NCBI RefSeq assembly: GCF_004331175.1
Contig: NZ_SJOD01000001.1
Coordinates: 806,001 to 870,000 of the forward strand
Direction: 5' to 3'
DNA length: 64,000 nt
Source of the DNA: Acinetobacter sp. ANC 4178
GTDB lineage: Bacteria; Pseudomonadota; Gammaproteobacteria; Pseudomonadales; Moraxellaceae
The notes beneath the pieces are model-generated. The model ran no database searches. It was given only the letters and a program-made list of their open reading frames with translations, and was not told the DNA's origin. This document shows, one piece after another, positions 9,442-19,771 of this stretch. Positions within the stretch are counted from its first letter, which is position 1. Every line of letters starts with the position of its first letter. A program made the translations under genes and the position numbers.

Positions 9442-10197
9442 TTACCAAGTCATATTTGGATATGAACGTTGTATGTATTGCATTTCTGCGAGGATGTAAC
9501 CTAAGTGTTCCGTGTGCAGTCCTTGTTTTGCACCACTTCGATAGGCACCAGTCTCTGGAAGACTGAGTTGCATACGGACAAGTTCTGATTGCACAATCTC
9601 AAGCCATTGATCTTTTAAAATTTCAAGATTTGGAATTAAACCTGTATTCACCAACTGCATTTCAGCCGCGCTTAGTTGGAACAATTCTTGAGTAAAACGC
9701 CACAACTGGTTTAAACCATTTTGAGTTTTTTCATGTGCTTCGCCAGTGCCCAAGCTCAAACGCTCCATCCATGTGGTTGAGAAGCGCAGGTGATATTTCA
9801 CTTCTTTTAAAGATTTGAGCGCAAAGGCAGAAACATCGGCATGGTTGCTGTTGGTTAACGCTGCCAACAACAATGCGTGGTAATGATCCATCAACCATTG
9901 ACGTACGATGGTTTGAGCAAAATCACCATTTGGCTGTTCAGCCAACAATAAATTACGGTATTCACGTTCTGTTCTGAAATACGCCAGTTGGTCTTCATCA
10001 CGACCTAAACCTTCAATCTGACCTGCCAGACTTAAAGCTGTACGAGCCTGACCTAGTAAATCCAGACCAATATTGGCTAAAGCAATATCGAGTTCTAACT
10101 CCGGCGCATGTCCACACCATTCAGCCAAACGGTGTGACAAAATCAGTTGACTATCACCGACATGTAATAGGAATTCTGCTAAAACTTGTTTACTCAT
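9442..10197 (-). CDS. paaC: PaaC, structural subunit of phenylacetyl-CoA epoxidase
   Basis: This 251-residue helical protein of the ferritin-like PaaA/PaaC family forms the heterodimeric core with PaaA and has no working metal site of its own. Typical segments are LAEWCGHAPELELDIALANI near the start and KEVKYHLRFSTTWMERLSLG in the middle. It ends 16 bp before paaD and starts 17 bp after paaB. Confidence 0.93.
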   Translation of the reverse strand: MSKQVLAEFLLHVGDSQLILSHRLAEWCGHAPELELDIALANIGLDLLGQARTALSLAGQIEGLGRDEDQLAYFRTEREYRNLLLAEQPNGDFAQTIVRQWLMDHYHALLLAALTNSNHADVSAFALKSLKEVKYHLRFSTTWMERLSLGTGEAHEKTQNGLNQLWRFTQELFQLSAAEMQLVNTGLIPNLEILKDQWLEIVQSELVRMQLSLPETGAYRSGAKQGLHTEHLGYILAEMQYIQRSYPNMTW

Positions 10198-10214
10198 GTT
10201 TTTTCTCCCTTCCC

Positions 10215-10505
10215 TTACATGTGCTCAATGCCATCTGGAATGTTATAAAACGTTGGATGGCGATAAACCTTGTCTAAAGACGGATCGAAAAATTCTGGTT
10301 TTTCATCTGGCTGAGAAGACGTGATCAGTTCAGATTTAATCACCCAGATACTGATGCCTTCATTGCGACGGGTATAGACATCGCGTGCATTTTGCAATGC
10401 CACTTCATCATCTGGAGCACGAATACTACCGACATGACGATGACTTAAACCTTGTTTACTACGCACAAATACTTCGTAAAGTGACCAGTTATTTTTGTTA
10501 TCCAT
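10215..10505 (-). CDS. paaB: PaaB, bridging subunit of phenylacetyl-CoA epoxidase
   Basis: This small subunit, 96 residues, links PaaAC heterodimers in the epoxidase. The PaaB signature WSLYEVFVRSKQGLSHRHVG stands at the start, followed by APDDEVALQNARDVYTRR. The start is set at 10505 (MDNKNNW) because AAGG stands just upstream; the frame is open to 10523. It lies 30 bp after paaA. Confidence 0.93.
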   Translation of the reverse strand: MDNKNNWSLYEVFVRSKQGLSHRHVGSIRAPDDEVALQNARDVYTRRNEGISIWVIKSELITSSQPDEKPEFFDPSLDKVYRHPTFYNIPDGIEHM

Positions 10506-10535
10506 GACCTTATTTCCCTTCATCTCTGATCTGAA

Positions 10536-11480
10536 TTAAGCAACTTTCTGTGCTTGCTGCTGTTCTTGCTGTTTCTTGGCATACACTGCGGCAGATTCAC
10601 GTACCCATGCACCGCCTTCCCATGCTTTACGACGCGCTTCGATACGCTCGTGGTTACATGGGCCTTTGCCTGCAAGTACGTCAAAGAATTCATCCCAATT
10701 CACTTCACCAAATTCGTAATGACCTGTGTCTTCATTGAACTTTAAGTCTGGATCTGGAACGCTTAAACCAAGTTGCAGCACTTGCGGTACGGTGTTGTCG
10801 ACAAATTTTTGACGCAAGACATCATTACTGAAGAGTTTGACTTTCCATTGCATACTCTGTGCGCTGTTTGGAGAATTATCATCACTCGGGCCAAACATCA
10901 TCAGGGCTGGCCACCAAAAACGATTGACGGCATCTTGCGCCATTTGCTTTTGCTCTTCGGTGCCATTCGCCAATTGCATCATGGCTTCAAAACCTTGACG
11001 CTGATGGAAGCTTTCTTCTTTACAAATACGCACCATGGCACGCGCATAAGGACCATATGAAGTACGGCAAAGCGCAACCTGATTCACAATTGCAGCACCA
11101 TCCACCAACCAGCCAATCGCAGCAACATCTGCCCAAGTAAGCGTTGGATAGTTAAAAATCGATGAATATTTCATCCGACCCGCAATGAGCTTGTCCATCA
11201 TGTCATCACGGTCTGCACCTAAAGTTTCGGCGGCACTGTAGAGGTATAACGCATGCCCTGCTTCATCTTGGACTTTCGCCAACAATACGGCTTTACGTTT
11301 TAAGGTTGGCGCCCGTGTAATCCAGTTCCCTTCTGGCAACATCCCTACGACTTCAGAGTGTCCATGTTGACCAATTTGGCGAATTAAAGTTTTACGGTAA
11401 GCATCTGGCATCCAATCCTTTGGCTCAATTGAAATGTCCTTTTCAATGCGCTGATCAAAAGCTTGTTGTTGGTTATTCAT
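10536..11480 (-). CDS. paaA: PaaA, catalytic di-iron subunit of phenylacetyl-CoA epoxidase
   Basis: This is the oxygenase subunit that inserts one O2 atom across C1-C2 of phenylacetyl-CoA. It has 314 residues from the start at 11480 ([12 protein letters not shown]), which has GAGGG just upstream; the frame is open to 11543 but that extension lies over the promoter. Iron ligands are in [17 protein letters not shown] and [16 protein letters not shown], the two E-x2-H motifs. First gene of the twelve-gene operon. Confidence 0.94.
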   Translation of the reverse strand: MNNQQQAFDQRIEKDISIEPKDWMPDAYRKTLIRQIGQHGHSEVVGMLPEGNWITRAPTLKRKAVLLAKVQDEAGHALYLYSAAETLGADRDDMMDKLIAGRMKYSSIFNYPTLTWADVAAIGWLVDGAAIVNQVALCRTSYGPYARAMVRICKEESFHQRQGFEAMMQLANGTEEQKQMAQDAVNRFWWPALMMFGPSDDNSPNSAQSMQWKVKLFSNDVLRQKFVDNTVPQVLQLGLSVPDPDLKFNEDTGHYEFGEVNWDEFFDVLAGKGPCNHERIEARRKAWEGGAWVRESAAVYAKKQQEQQQAQKVA

Positions 11481-11514
11481 TTTTCCCTCACTTATCCCAA
11501 GTGTCGATACAATT

Positions 11515-11543
11515 AAATTAAAACGATACAAAAATAAAATCAA
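11515..11543 (-). promoter_or_regulatory. Predicted sigma-70 promoter of the paaA operon
   Basis: On the minus strand TTGATT (11538-11543) and TAATTT (11515-11520) are separated by 17 bases. The start site would lie about 30 bases upstream of the paaA ATG. One half of the inverted repeat at 11525-11561 falls in the spacer and the other just upstream of the -35 box, a geometry suited to repression. Predicted by eye; no start site is known. Confidence 0.5.
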
Positions 11544-11561
11544 TATTAATTTTTAGGTATC
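11525..11561. promoter_or_regulatory. Proposed PaaX operator at paaA (GATAC-N27-GTATC)
   Basis: GATAC (11525-11529) and GTATC (11557-11561) form an inverted repeat with exactly 27 bases between the halves. The E. coli PaaX site is TGATTC-N27-GAATCA as I recall it, so the spacing agrees and the core differs by one base. The same arrangement recurs at 13973-14009. A further GATAC lies at 11506-11510, 19 bases from the first half in direct orientation. Binding itself is inference. Confidence 0.6.
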
Positions 11562-11688
11562 ATTTAATTAAAACTCACATTCTTATTTAAATTATTGTTT
11601 TAAATGTATTTATTTAAGTTTATTTTTTATTTTGAATTTTTCTCATACGAATTACGATTGACTTTTACACGTTTTAATACCAAATTAT

Positions 11689-11724
11689 GAAACATCAAAA
11701 TTAAAAAACAGTTTAAAACGTATC
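11689..11724. promoter_or_regulatory. Weaker candidate PaaX site in front of paaZ
   Basis: GTATC at 11720-11724 ends 17 bases before the paaZ ATG. Its best partner is GAAAC at 11689-11693, with 26 rather than 27 bases between and one base changed from GATAC. A TTGACT at 11658-11663 could serve as a -35 box, but no good -10 is seen. It may be a low-affinity site or chance. Confidence 0.3.
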
Positions 11725-11741
11725 ATAAAAGGAGTTTTACC

Positions 11742-13850
11742 ATGCTAGAGTTAGACAACAACTCAGTGGAGCAACACGATACAACTGAAGACCACCAAAC
11801 TCAGACGCTTAAAACCCTGAGTTCGTTGGTGTATGGGCAGGAATATTCTTCTCAAGCGGAATTACGTACGGTTTATCATGCCATTACAGGTGAAGCGATT
11901 TACCAAGTCAGTAGCCACGGCATTAACACCAAAGCCATTGTGGAATATGCGAAAAAGCAAGGCGCAGAAATTGCCACATGGACTTTCCACCAACGCGCTA
12001 ATGCTCTGAAACAAGTGGCACAATATTTATTGGAGCGTAAAGAACACTATTACGAACTGGCTAAAGCAACGGGCTGTACCCGTAAAGATGCATGGATTGA
12101 TGTCGAAGGCGGCATTGGGACTTTATTTGCTTACTCAAGCCTTGTGCGTCGTGAACTCAGTGATGAAACGGCTTTGGTTGAAGATGCATGGATTCCATTG
12201 TCTAAACACGGCAATTTTGGTGCTAAACATATTCTGACCTCTAAAGCAGGTGTAGCACTGCATATTGATGCCTTTAACTTCCCAATTTGGGGCATGCTAG
12301 AAAAAATTGCACCAACCCTCTTGGCGGGTGTGCCATGTATTGTGAAACCTGCAACTGAAGGTGCTGAGCTTACCCATGCGGTGGTGAAAGATATCTTGGC
12401 AAGTGGCTTCTTACCAGTGGGTTCACTCCAGTTAATCTGTGGTCAAATTTATGATTTAATTGAACAATTAAACCCACAAGATACCGTTACCTTCACTGGT
12501 TCAGCAGCGACTGGTCAAAGCCTGCGCGCGAATCCACACTTAAACCAATACTCAATTCCATTCTGTATGGAAGCCGATTCTGTCAACAGTGCGATTTTGA
12601 CCGAACAAGCCAACGACGAAACCATTGATTTATTTGTGCGTGAAGTGTTCCGTGAAATGACCACCAAAGCAGGACAAAAATGTACGGCGATCCGTCGTGC
12701 CTTTGTACCAGCAGCTTTACTCGAAACCGTACAAACACGCTTAGTGGCTAAACTACAAAAAGTGGTAGTAGGTGATCCTGAGCTTGAAGGTGTCACCATG
12801 GGTGCATTGGCGAGTGTGAAACAAAAGTTTAGCGTTGCGGAAAAAGTGGAACAACTCAGCCAAGATGCCAAAGTTGTACTTGGCGGCCACTTACGCAAAG
12901 ACTTCGAAATTCAAGCAAAAAATCCTGAAAAAGGCGCTTTTTATCCACCAACTTTATTGGTCTGTGAACAACCTACCGAAGCCAAACATATTCACGAAGT
13001 GGAAGCATTTGGTCCAGTTTCTACCCTTATGCCCTACCAAAATCTAGCTGAATTGGCAGATTTGGTGGCGCGTGGTGAAGGCAGCTTGGTGGCATCCGTA
13101 GTGCGTAATGTCGATGAAAACATTGAAGCTTTAATTACCAAAATTGCCCCATGGCATGGTCGTGTACATATTTTAGATGCTGAAAGCGCGAAAGAAAGTA
13201 CAGGTCACGGTTCGCCACTTCCATACTTGGTGCATGGTGGTCCAGGACGTGCGGGTGGCGGTGAAGAACTCGGTGGTTTACGTGCAGTCAAACACTACAT
13301 GCAACGTACCGCTTTACAAGGTTCACCCAATGCCCTGACTCAAGTTGGTCATAGCTGGACAGCAGGTGCGCAAGTGTTTGAAGACCGCGTACATCCGTTC
13401 AAAAAAGACTTTGATGAACTGCGCGTGGGTGAACGTTTACTCACCGCACGTCGTACCGTCACCGAAGCAGATATCGTCAACTTTGCCTGCTTAAGTGGCG
13501 ACCATTTCTATGCACACATGGATAAAATTGCTGCGGCAGATTCGCTGTTTGGAGATCGTGTAGCGCATGGTTACTTTATTGTGTCCGCAGCAGCAGGTCT
13601 GTTTGTCGATGCCGCTGCAGGTCCAGTGATTGCCAACTATGGTATGGATAACCTGCGTTTTGTCGAACCCGTAAAAATTGGCGATACCATTCAAGTCGAA
13701 TTGACCTGTAAGCAAAAAACACCGAAACCTTTACGTGACCCCAAACAAAAACCTCATGGTGTCGTGGTTTGGGACATTAAAGTGAAAAACCAGCGTAATG
13801 AATTGGTGGCCACCTATGATATTTTGACCTTGGTTGAACGGGCTGCCTAA
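11742..13850 (+). CDS. paaZ: PaaZ, oxepin-CoA hydrolase / semialdehyde dehydrogenase
   Basis: This bifunctional ring-opening enzyme has 702 residues. The N-terminal aldehyde dehydrogenase domain (about 35-530) shows [29 protein letters not shown] and the catalytic-cysteine region [15 protein letters not shown]. The C-terminal MaoC-type hydratase domain (about 560-700) shows [20 protein letters not shown] and [14 protein letters not shown]. It hydrolyses oxepin-CoA and oxidises the reactive aldehyde. AAAGGAG lies just before the ATG. It is divergent from paaA with a 261-bp shared control region. Confidence 0.94.
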   Translation: MLELDNNSVEQHDTTEDHQTQTLKTLSSLVYGQEYSSQAELRTVYHAITGEAIYQVSSHGINTKAIVEYAKKQGAEIATWTFHQRANALKQVAQYLLERKEHYYELAKATGCTRKDAWIDVEGGIGTLFAYSSLVRRELSDETALVEDAWIPLSKHGNFGAKHILTSKAGVALHIDAFNFPIWGMLEKIAPTLLAGVPCIVKPATEGAELTHAVVKDILASGFLPVGSLQLICGQIYDLIEQLNPQDTVTFTGSAATGQSLRANPHLNQYSIPFCMEADSVNSAILTEQANDETIDLFVREVFREMTTKAGQKCTAIRRAFVPAALLETVQTRLVAKLQKVVVGDPELEGVTMGALASVKQKFSVAEKVEQLSQDAKVVLGGHLRKDFEIQAKNPEKGAFYPPTLLVCEQPTEAKHIHEVEAFGPVSTLMPYQNLAELADLVARGEGSLVASVVRNVDENIEALITKIAPWHGRVHILDAESAKESTGHGSPLPYLVHGGPGRAGGGEELGGLRAVKHYMQRTALQGSPNALTQVGHSWTAGAQVFEDRVHPFKKDFDELRVGERLLTARRTVTEADIVNFACLSGDHFYAHMDKIAAADSLFGDRVAHGYFIVSAAAGLFVDAAAGPVIANYGMDNLRFVEPVKIGDTIQVELTCKQKTPKPLRDPKQKPHGVVVWDIKVKNQRNELVATYDILTLVERAA

Positions 13851-13864
13851 GTCTGATGTATAAT

Positions 13865-13894
13865 AAAAGAGAATCATATGATTCTCTTTTTTTT
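13865..13894 (+). terminator. Strong rho-independent terminator after paaZ
   Basis: AAAAGAGAATCAT and ATGATTCTCTTTT form a perfect, almost loopless palindrome ending in an eight-T run, 15 bases after the paaZ stop. It separates paaZ from the MFS gene, which therefore needs its own promoter. Confidence 0.85.
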
Positions 13895-13972
13895 ATAATA
13901 CAAAATAAATGTATCTTTTAATCACAAAGTGATTGACCCCGCCTGATTTAACCCGTAGATTAAAAATAAGAA

Positions 13973-14009
13973 GATACATAATAAAAACAAAAATAAATAT
14001 AAAAGTATC
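13973..14009. promoter_or_regulatory. Proposed PaaX operator before the MFS transporter
   Basis: GATAC (13973-13977) and GTATC (14005-14009) are separated by exactly 27 bases, as at paaA. The site ends 36 bases before the MFS start codon, so a bound repressor would cover its promoter region. The match of core and spacing to the paaA site is the reason for placing the transporter in the paa regulon. Confidence 0.55.
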
Positions 14010-14045
14010 AAATTAACTCAAACAGTCAGCACAGGAAGTTGCGTG

Positions 14046-15488
14046 ATGAACGATAAATCCATCGATATAGAACTGGTTGAAAGGACGATTCAACCAGAAG
14101 CACAAAATTTTGAACACAGCCCAGTTTCAGACCATTCGCCTACGCATGATGAAACGGCGCAAACTCGTAGCAGTGCCTACCATTGGTATGTGGTGGTCAT
14201 TTGTATGGTGGCCTACATTCTTTCTTTTGTAGATCGTCAAATTTTATCCTTGATGATTGAACCAATTAAGCATGACCTAATGCTGAGTGACACCCAATTC
14301 AGCTTGTTGCAAGGTTTAGCATTTTCATTGTTCTATGCTGTTATGGGTGTACCGATTGCAGCCCTTGCCGACAAAAAATCTCGGATTAAAATTATTGCAA
14401 TTGGGATTGCCTTCTGGAGTTTTGCTACGGCGGCCTGCGGTCTAAGCAAGAATTTTCTGCAAATGTTCCTGTCTCGCCTTGGTGTGGGTGCAGGTGAAGC
14501 AGCACTTTCTCCTGCCTTCTATTCCATTGTTGCCGACTTATTTCCAAAGGAAAAACTGGGGCGTGCCTTAGGTCTGTATGCCATTGGCGCATTCATTGGT
14601 TCGGGGCTTGCCTTTTTAATTGGGGGGTATGTGATTGGTTTACTCAAGAATGTGAACTTGGTGACGCTACCACTGATTGGCGAAATTAAAACTTGGCAAC
14701 TCACTTTTATGCTGGTCGGCTTACCAGGGGTTTTATTGGCCTTACTGATGATTCTGACTGTGCGGGAACCTGAACGTAAGGGTTTGAAAATTGGTCAAGA
14801 TGGTCAAGTGCTAAAAGCCTCTTTCAAAAATTCGATCGCCTTTATTAAAACCCATAAAAAGACTTTCTTCTGTCATTTTATCGGCTTCTCTTTTTACACC
14901 ATGATGCTGTACGCATTACTCGGTTGGGCACCCGCCTTCTATATGCGTAATCATGGTTTAGATGCTAGCCAAACAGGTTACATCCTTGGCACGATTATTT
15001 TGATTGCTAATACCTCGGGCGCATTATTCTGCGGATGGTTGATCGACTTTTTCTCTAAACGTGGTTATAGCGATGCAGCCATTCGTAGTGGCATGATTGG
15101 CTGTGCCGCCCTAATTATTCCAAGTGTATTATTCACCCAAGTCGATAATATGTACTTATCCTTTGCCCTGATTTTTGTGGCGATGTTCTTCTCGACTTTT
15201 CCAATTCCAGCATCAGCGGCAGCCACCCAAATGCTCACGCCCAACCAATTACGTGCCCAAGTCTCAGCCAAGTTCCTTTTGGTGTCAAACTTGATTGCTT
15301 TAGGTATTGGAACTACGGCAGTTGCTTTAATTACCGATAAATATTTCCAAAATACCGTGATGGTGGGCAATTCAATTTCAATTGTGAATGCTGTAGCAGG
15401 CGTACTCGGTACATTCTTACTGTACAAAGGCTGCCAATATTATCGTGACAGTATTCAAGTGGAAAAACAGGCTGAACACGCACAATAA
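14046..15488 (+). CDS. MFS transporter, probably for phenylacetate or a related aromatic acid
   Basis: This major facilitator protein has about 480 residues and 12 predicted membrane segments. The first follows SSAYHWYVVVICMVAYILSF, with the signature ADKKSRIKIIAIGIAFWSF after the second segment pair and RLGVGAGEAALSPAFYSIVAD in the fourth. An acidic and polar N-terminal tail of about 45 residues precedes the membrane part. ATG at 14046 is preferred over GTG at 14043 because AGGA lies at a good distance. Substrate is inferred only from its position after paaZ and the shared operator. Confidence 0.82.
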   Translation: MNDKSIDIELVERTIQPEAQNFEHSPVSDHSPTHDETAQTRSSAYHWYVVVICMVAYILSFVDRQILSLMIEPIKHDLMLSDTQFSLLQGLAFSLFYAVMGVPIAALADKKSRIKIIAIGIAFWSFATAACGLSKNFLQMFLSRLGVGAGEAALSPAFYSIVADLFPKEKLGRALGLYAIGAFIGSGLAFLIGGYVIGLLKNVNLVTLPLIGEIKTWQLTFMLVGLPGVLLALLMILTVREPERKGLKIGQDGQVLKASFKNSIAFIKTHKKTFFCHFIGFSFYTMMLYALLGWAPAFYMRNHGLDASQTGYILGTIILIANTSGALFCGWLIDFFSKRGYSDAAIRSGMIGCAALIIPSVLFTQVDNMYLSFALIFVAMFFSTFPIPASAAATQMLTPNQLRAQVSAKFLLVSNLIALGIGTTAVALITDKYFQNTVMVGNSISIVNAVAGVLGTFLLYKGCQYYRDSIQVEKQAEHAQ

Positions 15489-15510
15489 CGATGTGACATT
15501 CAATCTATAC

Positions 15511-15538
15511 AGCGAAAGGTTTGCCTTTCGCTTTTTTA
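15511..15538 (+). terminator. Terminator after the MFS gene
   Basis: AGCGAAAGG and CCTTTCGCT form a stem with a short loop followed by TTTTTT, 22 bases after the stop. The following stretch to 15756 shows no gene. Confidence 0.8.
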
Positions 15539-15756
15539 TTTACTCACGATAAGACGCCTTGGATCAGTCTATTTTCAACCTATCATTGAGCAGAAATCAC
15601 TTCTACACCCGTTTACTTTATAAGATGCATACTCTTCTTCTAATAGACACCAAATCTCACAAACCAATGAACAGAGAGTCGTATCTAACTTGGACACTTT
15701 AAATGGGTTCTAACATTTTGATTTCGTATACCCGCCATTATGTTAAATAGCATGAT

Positions 15757-16665
15757 CTAATGGGTAATATTCAAACCATTTTTTTTCAAATTTGGATATT
15801 CATATGGAGCATCTTCAGCTGGATAACGTAAATTTTTAACACCATAAATTTGTGCAATATTCCATATGATACTTTCACCAGCAGGCAATAAGTTTGGCTG
15901 AACTTTATAAATAGCATCTTGATAAGCTGTATCACTATCAATAAATTCCCAACCTTCTGCCTTGAAGGAATTGATGATGTCTCTTAGCCAAGCTGCATTA
16001 ATCGCTCTAACATGAAGTAAAAGCACATGCTTTGGTGAACGTCCTAATGTTTCTAGCGCTAAATTAGCGTAATATTTTGCTCGATCAAGTAGATGGAAAA
16101 TATAGGCTTGTTTTAATTTTTCCAAGCTTGCTTGATCTTTTTCTTGCTGATATTTCAAAAATAATTGGTTGTAATACCAATCACTAGCATCAATGCTAAC
16201 AGCACCAGATTGATAGTTATTGGTAGTAAGCCATTTTCGTACACCATCCCTTTTTTCTAGAGTATTTCCCTCTTTAAGAAATGGAAAGCGATAACGTGGT
16301 ACAAAGCCTTCTAATGAAGAAAAGGCTTGATGACCTTCCTGCATGTCTTGTAAATAATCAGATAAATTCACTTCATTTTTATTCAGATTTAGATGTAAAT
16401 TTCCATGATTACCAATACGATGTCCTTGTTTCCCCCAATTAGAAACAATATTCAGCCCTTCTGCTCCTCCAATTTTACTTATACTGGGATAAAAGATTGC
16501 ATGAATTTTATTTTGTTTTAAGGCACTTAAAATATTCTCATTGATTTGTTGGGCTTCTGAATTAATTGATGGATCTAAACCATCATCGAAACTTAATGCT
16601 ACGCTTTTTGCGATAGCTACATTAGATAAACCTAAGAAAAAACTTAAGATAATTTTTTTAAGCAT
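15757..16665 (-). CDS. Secreted polysaccharide deacetylase family protein
   Basis: This 302-residue protein has a Sec signal peptide (MLKKIILSFFLGLSNVAIAK) and a NodB-type fold. VALSFDDGLDP carries the paired Asp of motif 1, GHRIGNHGNLHLNL the metal-binding His-x3-His of motif 2, PRYRFPFLKEG motif 3 and VLLLHVRAINA the late catalytic His. Members remove acetyl groups from peptidoglycan, chitin-like or biofilm glycans; the substrate here is not known. It stands alone, with no partner gene in its strand. Confidence 0.8.
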   Translation of the reverse strand: MLKKIILSFFLGLSNVAIAKSVALSFDDGLDPSINSEAQQINENILSALKQNKIHAIFYPSISKIGGAEGLNIVSNWGKQGHRIGNHGNLHLNLNKNEVNLSDYLQDMQEGHQAFSSLEGFVPRYRFPFLKEGNTLEKRDGVRKWLTTNNYQSGAVSIDASDWYYNQLFLKYQQEKDQASLEKLKQAYIFHLLDRAKYYANLALETLGRSPKHVLLLHVRAINAAWLRDIINSFKAEGWEFIDSDTAYQDAIYKVQPNLLPAGESIIWNIAQIYGVKNLRYPAEDAPYEYPNLKKNGLNITH

Positions 16666-17186
16666 AAAGTGACTCTATTATTTGAAATTACTTATGATGA
16701 ATCACTAGCCTAACATTTTATTTTATAGTTAAACTTTCCTAAAATTAACATAATGCACGTTATAGGTAATGCTTGAAATTTTCCTTTAAGCAACAATATC
16801 TTAGTCAAAGCTGTTCTAGGGTTCATCGCACTGGAACAGCTTTTTAGTGATTTTTCATGTTCCACGATCAATAAATAATCAAAGTTCCACGGTTTTGTGT
16901 AGTCTCATTTAACCCTAAAACAGAAAAAAATGTCCAGATGAAATAAGAATAGATGTCCAAGTAGTTAGTGATTTTGCAATAAGATTTCAAGCATATTCCA
17001 TCTTAGCTTTATTCGCACTTCCTGATGATTTTTAAATAGATGTAAATGATCGACTGTTGATTGATCTCGCTTCCCATCTTCGAAACTGTATCTTCAGGAT
17101 ATTGATTGGCATCATTTTGCGGTAAAAATCTAGTATCTTAAATTATTTCCAATATACTGGATTTTAAATTCTTATCAGATCCTGAC
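16666..17186. other. Gene-free stretch before the XRE regulator
   Basis: No coding frame is convincing. The only structure seen is a hairpin at 16807-16845: AAAGCTGTTC and GAACAGCTTT with a 17-base loop, ending in a T-run. It lies about 140 bases upstream of the deacetylase start and points the other way, so it does not terminate a known gene; it could end a small RNA. Confidence 0.4.
16807..16845 (+). terminator. Orphan terminator-like hairpin
   Basis: A ten-base stem (AAAGCTGTTC with GAACAGCTTT) around a 17-base loop ends in TTTTT. No gene on the plus strand ends before it in the preceding 1.3 kb. A short untranslated RNA is possible; no clear promoter was found. Confidence 0.4.
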
Positions 17187-17759
17187 ATGGATATTCATCA
17201 ACAGATCTCACAGCGTATTCGTGAATTGCGTCTAGCACGTGGTTATACCTTGGAAGAACTCGCTGCACGCAGTAATGTCAGTCGCGCCATGATTTCTATG
17301 ATTGAACGTGCGGCGGCAAACCCCACTGCTGTGGTACTCGATAAGCTTGCGAATGGGCTAGGCGTTTCACTGGCCAGTTTATTTAACGGTGCAACAAACA
17401 CACAACCGTTCAATCCTTTACTACGCCATGCCGAGCAACCCGTTTGGCAAGATCCTGAATCTGGCTATATTCGGCGTAGCCTCACCCCTCAGGGTTTAAA
17501 AACTTCAACGCAACTGGTCGAAGTGCTTTTTCCCGCACAGGGGCGTATCACCTATGATCTGCCTCAACGTGATCAGGCCATTCAACAGCAAATTTGGATC
17601 ATTGACGGGCAACTTGATATTCAATTGGGAGAGCAATGCTATCAACTCCTTCAAGGTGATTCTCTGGCTATGCTTTTAGATCATCCCATTATTTTTAGCA
17701 ATCCTAGTGCAGAACCTTGTCGCTATGTTTTAGCGATTGAAGATAGAAAAACCCCATAA
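17187..17759 (+). CDS. XRE-family regulator with C-terminal cupin domain
   Basis: This 190-residue protein has an N-terminal helix-turn-helix (residues 6-62, including YTLEELAARSNVSRAMISMI) and a cupin-type sensory domain (about 105-185, including LQGDSLAMLLDHP). Such proteins usually repress a small adjacent catabolic or acetyltransferase gene. The GNAT gene follows after 33 bp and is probably its operon partner. Ligand unknown. Confidence 0.85.
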   Translation: MDIHQQISQRIRELRLARGYTLEELAARSNVSRAMISMIERAAANPTAVVLDKLANGLGVSLASLFNGATNTQPFNPLLRHAEQPVWQDPESGYIRRSLTPQGLKTSTQLVEVLFPAQGRITYDLPQRDQAIQQQIWIIDGQLDIQLGEQCYQLLQGDSLAMLLDHPIIFSNPSAEPCRYVLAIEDRKTP

Positions 17760-17792
17760 ATATACGCCCCTTACCTCTGCTTGGAGCCTGTG

Positions 17793-18344
17793 ATGTCACA
17801 AAATGAAGTCTCAGCAACCGAATTAAAACTGATTGACTGCAATGAAACCGAGCACGCAGCCGCTATTTTAGAGATTCTGAATGAAGCGATACTGAATTCC
17901 ACCGCTCTATATGACTATCAACCACGTACATTACAAAGTATGCAGTCGTGGTTTGCCATCAAACGAGAGCAAAATTTTCCTGTGCTTGGCATCGTTAATT
18001 CGACTGGAAAATTACTCGGCTTCTCGACATGGGGAAGCTTCAGAGCTTTTCCTGCCTATAAATATACCGTCGAACACAGCGTTTATATTCACCATGCACA
18101 TCGTGGTGGTGGGCTGAGTAAAATATTGATGCAAACCCTAATTGAAAAAGCACAGCAACAACAATTACATGTGCTAGTCGGATGTATTGATGCAGATAAT
18201 ACCGCCAGTATTCAGTTACATCAAAAGCTCGGCTTTACCCATTCGGGTACAATTCGACAAGCAGGATTTAAATTTGGACGCTGGTTAGATGCCGCATTTT
18301 ACCAACTAACGCTTACGACCCCGCTACATCCTCAGGATGGCTGA
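17793..18344 (+). CDS. GNAT N-acetyltransferase, phosphinothricin-acetyltransferase-like
   Basis: This GNAT-fold acetyltransferase has 183 residues from ATG at 17793, which has GGAG six bases upstream; the frame is open from 17781. The acetyl-CoA binding region is HRGGGLSKILMQTLIEKA and the late motif is NTASIQLHQKLGFTHSGTIR, the pattern seen in phosphinothricin and methionine-sulfoximine acetyltransferases. It is probably co-transcribed with and controlled by the XRE-cupin regulator. The natural substrate is unknown. Confidence 0.82.
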   Translation: MSQNEVSATELKLIDCNETEHAAAILEILNEAILNSTALYDYQPRTLQSMQSWFAIKREQNFPVLGIVNSTGKLLGFSTWGSFRAFPAYKYTVEHSVYIHHAHRGGGLSKILMQTLIEKAQQQQLHVLVGCIDADNTASIQLHQKLGFTHSGTIRQAGFKFGRWLDAAFYQLTLTTPLHPQDG

Positions 18345-18371
18345 CTCAGTCTTTCACGGTATTTAAAACAA

Positions 18372-18396
18372 ATAAGGGAGCATTATGCTCCCTTAT
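18372..18396. terminator. Bidirectional terminator between GNAT gene and pobA
   Basis: ATAAGGGAGCAT and ATGCTCCCTTAT form a perfect palindrome between two converging genes, 28 bases past the acetyltransferase stop and 20 bases past the pobA stop. Confidence 0.8.
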
Positions 18397-18415
18397 AAAT
18401 GGCTACAAAAAAGGG

Positions 18416-19651
<1,236 letters not shown>

Positions 19652-19704
19652 CTAATTTCAGATTACGCTGGGATGTTTTTTTGAGCTATATCGCTATTTT
19701 TAAA

Positions 19705-19740
19705 TTGACCGTATATCATTAGAGTTGTCCGTATATCGGA
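19705..19740. promoter_or_regulatory. PobR operator repeats between pobA and pobR
   Basis: TTGACCGTATATCATT (19705-19720) and TTGTCCGTATATCGGA (19725-19740) are direct repeats exactly 20 bases apart, so they face the same side of the helix. The second also contains the palindrome TCCGTATATCGGA. PobR of A. baylyi is known to bind repeated sequences in the same divergent region. Confidence 0.75.
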
Positions 19741-19771
19741 CAAAACCATGTCAATATTTGGAAAAAGCAGC

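Noticed and set aside
12515-12898. 127-codon minus-strand frame inside paaZ
   Set aside because: Shadow of the paaZ coding frame; no ribosome site and no protein-like features.
13880-13915. GATTC and GTATC about 26 bases apart after paaZ as another PaaX site
   Set aside because: The first half is part of the terminator stem, and spacing and core both deviate.
15688-16965. CTTGGACA at about 15.69 kb and TGTCCAAG at about 16.96 kb as inverted repeats flanking the deacetylase
   Set aside because: Only eight bases match and no longer IS end could be built on either side; chance cannot be excluded.
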